From NCBI GenBank assembly GCA_025996865.1, contig BNTV01000187.1, positions 1 to 6,320 of the forward strand: 6,320 bases of DNA, given 5' to 3'. The stretch is from Bacteroidia bacterium (GTDB taxonomy: Bacteria > Bacteroidota > Bacteroidia > Bacteroidales > Azobacteroidaceae). Under the pieces are notes generated by a model. The model was not told the origin of the DNA. It ran no database searches and was given only the letters and a program-made list of their open reading frames with translations. The position numbers and the translations under genes were made by a program. Below, in pieces: positions 5,001 to 6,320 of this stretch. The number at the start of each line of letters is the position of its first letter. Position 1 is the stretch's first letter.

Positions 5001-6320
5001 ATGTGCTCAATGAAAATAAAAAGCATAAATATAAAAAATTATAAAAGCATTAAAGAATTAACAATTCCTCTCCAATCATACGGCGACGGAGAAAATGAAA
5101 GTCAAACTACTTTTTTGATTGGCATTAACGAGAGTGGAAAGAGTAGTATATTGAAGGCGATAAATTTACTCAATACATACAAATACAGAATATATGGCAG
5201 TGAATTTTTTTATGACGAGACAGGAAAAATAAAATATAGGGGTGTTTATGATAAGGATTTTCATTATGGGTCTGAAGAAAAAGGCTATATAGAAATATCC
5301 GCTGATATTGAACTACCGGATATGGATTTTTGGAAACAGTGTATTACGGAGAAAATGAATTGGCCTGAAGATTTTGTCAATGATATTCAAATCAAAAAAT
5401 TACAAAAATACATACGCATTGACAATGAAGGACATGTATTTGAAAAGTATAATATTGAAATTAACGAAGATTTATCTTTTTCTCAATATGCTGTGTCCAA
5501 AAATAAAATAAAACCAATCGAATCTTCAGAATCTGAAGTAAAGGCATTAACAAAAGACCATTTGAAATATATAATAGCCACTTCCCTTAAGGATGATTTT
5601 AATCAACAATGCCCTAAAATACAAATCTGGAAACCAGAAGAACGCTATTTAATAAATAAGCCTGTAAATTTATCGAAATTTAGAGAAACTCCATCTGAAC
5701 CTTTCAAAAATATGTTTTCAATCTATGGGAAAAATACTGATTATGAAATAAAGAAAACAATAGACGAAATATTGACTGATTCGAAAAAATGTAGAAAATT
5801 TGAAAACGAAATGAGTGATGTGGTAACAAATCATATAAATAAAATTTGGAAAGAGCATAAAATCAAAATTTCAGTTACAATAGATATAAAGAACTCACTT
5901 TGTGAGATAGATGTTAAAGAAGAAAGTATAGAACATTATTATTCAATGTCCCTACGAAGCGACGGTTTCAAACAATTTGTATCATTGATATTGTCATTAT
6001 CTGCGCAAAACGAATGTAATGAATTAAGTAACAATATTATACTAATTGACGAGCCGGAACTGCATTTGCATCCAAGTGCAATAAGATCTATGAGGGATGA
6101 GTTGTTGAAAATAGGCAAAAACAACCATGTAATTGTAGCAACTCACAGTAATTATATGATTGACACGGAAGTTCCGGAAAGACATTGGTTAGTAAAGAAG
6201 GAACAAGGAGAAACAAGTATATCACAATTAAATAACGACATTGATTTTTATGATGATAAAGTATTGTATCCTGCGTTTGGGCTAAATTTCTTTAAAGAAT
6301 TGCTACCTGAAAATATAATT
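5001..6320 (+). CDS. OLD-like ABC ATPase (AAA family), partial at right edge
   Basis: The frame is open from the ATG at 5001 to the window end with no stop, so the C-terminus is missing. An in-frame TGA at 4977 limits the start. ATG 5010 (MKIKSINIKNYKSIKEL..) is the more family-like start and gives 437 visible residues, numbered here. Walker A is GINESGKSS (38-46). An ABC-signature-like SLRSDGFKQF lies at 314-323, Walker B with its catalytic glutamate is NIILIDEPELHLHPSA (342-357), and the H-loop is ATHS (377-380). Residues ~47-310 are the long helical/coiled insertion that splits the ATPase in this superfamily. The final YPAFGLNFFKELLPENII resembles the link into a TOPRIM nuclease domain in OLD and GajA proteins, which would begin just outside. 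A role in phage defence is inferred, not shown. RecF-like or other AAA_15/AAA_21 ATPases are alternatives. Strong A+T bias and ATA/AAA-rich codons suggest transfer. Confidence 0.85.
   Translation, partial: MCSMKIKSINIKNYKSIKELTIPLQSYGDGENESQTTFLIGINESGKSSILKAINLLNTYKYRIYGSEFFYDETGKIKYRGVYDKDFHYGSEEKGYIEISADIELPDMDFWKQCITEKMNWPEDFVNDIQIKKLQKYIRIDNEGHVFEKYNIEINEDLSFSQYAVSKNKIKPIESSESEVKALTKDHLKYIIATSLKDDFNQQCPKIQIWKPEERYLINKPVNLSKFRETPSEPFKNMFSIYGKNTDYEIKKTIDEILTDSKKCRKFENEMSDVVTNHINKIWKEHKIKISVTIDIKNSLCEIDVKEESIEHYYSMSLRSDGFKQFVSLILSLSAQNECNELSNNIILIDEPELHLHPSAIRSMRDELLKIGKNNHVIVATHSNYMIDTEVPERHWLVKKEQGETSISQLNNDIDFYDDKVLYPAFGLNFFKELLPENII

Noticed and set aside
5939..6124. Minus-strand 61-residue open frame
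   Set aside because: It is antisense to the Walker B region of the ATPase and is a shadow frame.
1..6320. CRISPR array, IS element or riboswitch
   Set aside because: I found no regularly spaced repeats, no transposase frame, and no leader structure that I could recognise as a riboswitch.

Overview
The window reads as chromosomal DNA from a member of the Bacteroidota, probably Bacteroidales. Several genes are preceded by the Bacteroidota promoter pattern (TTTG, about 19-25 bases, then TAnnTTTG) and lack clear Shine-Dalgarno sequences. The tRNA gene does not encode its CCA end, and the secreted glycosidase has a typical '..LCAQ' signal peptide. No species can be named from this sequence alone.

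Layout. Positions 1-1950 hold a two-gene minus-strand unit: a secreted GH20 beta-N-acetylhexosaminidase, then a 55-residue membrane-anchored acidic protein whose ATG overlaps the hexosaminidase stop (ATGA). A GGATTT-rich inverted/direct repeat follows at the window edge. Positions 2034-2335 hold the wreck of a HigBA-type toxin-antitoxin locus: only the toxin C-terminus survives, and the antitoxin stops where its helix-turn-helix should begin. A strong terminator, tRNA-Gln(TTG) with its own near-consensus promoter, and tyrS (tyrosyl-tRNA synthetase) follow at 2381-3865, all on the minus strand. Upstream of tyrS, and reading toward it, is an intact antitoxin/PIN-toxin (VapBC-like) pair at 3900-4546, and upstream of that yidD at 4592-4834.

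Divergent from yidD, on the plus strand, a promoter drives a long A+T-rich gene that runs off the right edge. Its 437 visible residues are an OLD-like ABC ATPase (Walker A, signature-like, Walker B and H-loop all readable). The last visible residues resemble the linker that leads into a TOPRIM nuclease domain in OLD/GajA proteins, so the window probably ends at the edge of a defence locus. The decisive part lies outside it.

How it fits together. Housekeeping genes (GH20, tRNA-Gln, tyrS, yidD) are interleaved with accessory material (a dead HigBA, a live VapBC-like pair and a probable defence ATPase). The accessory genes look richer in A+T than their neighbours, as expected of acquired DNA. 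The PIN toxin gene ends only 34 bases before tyrS, so tyrS may be read partly from the toxin-antitoxin promoter.
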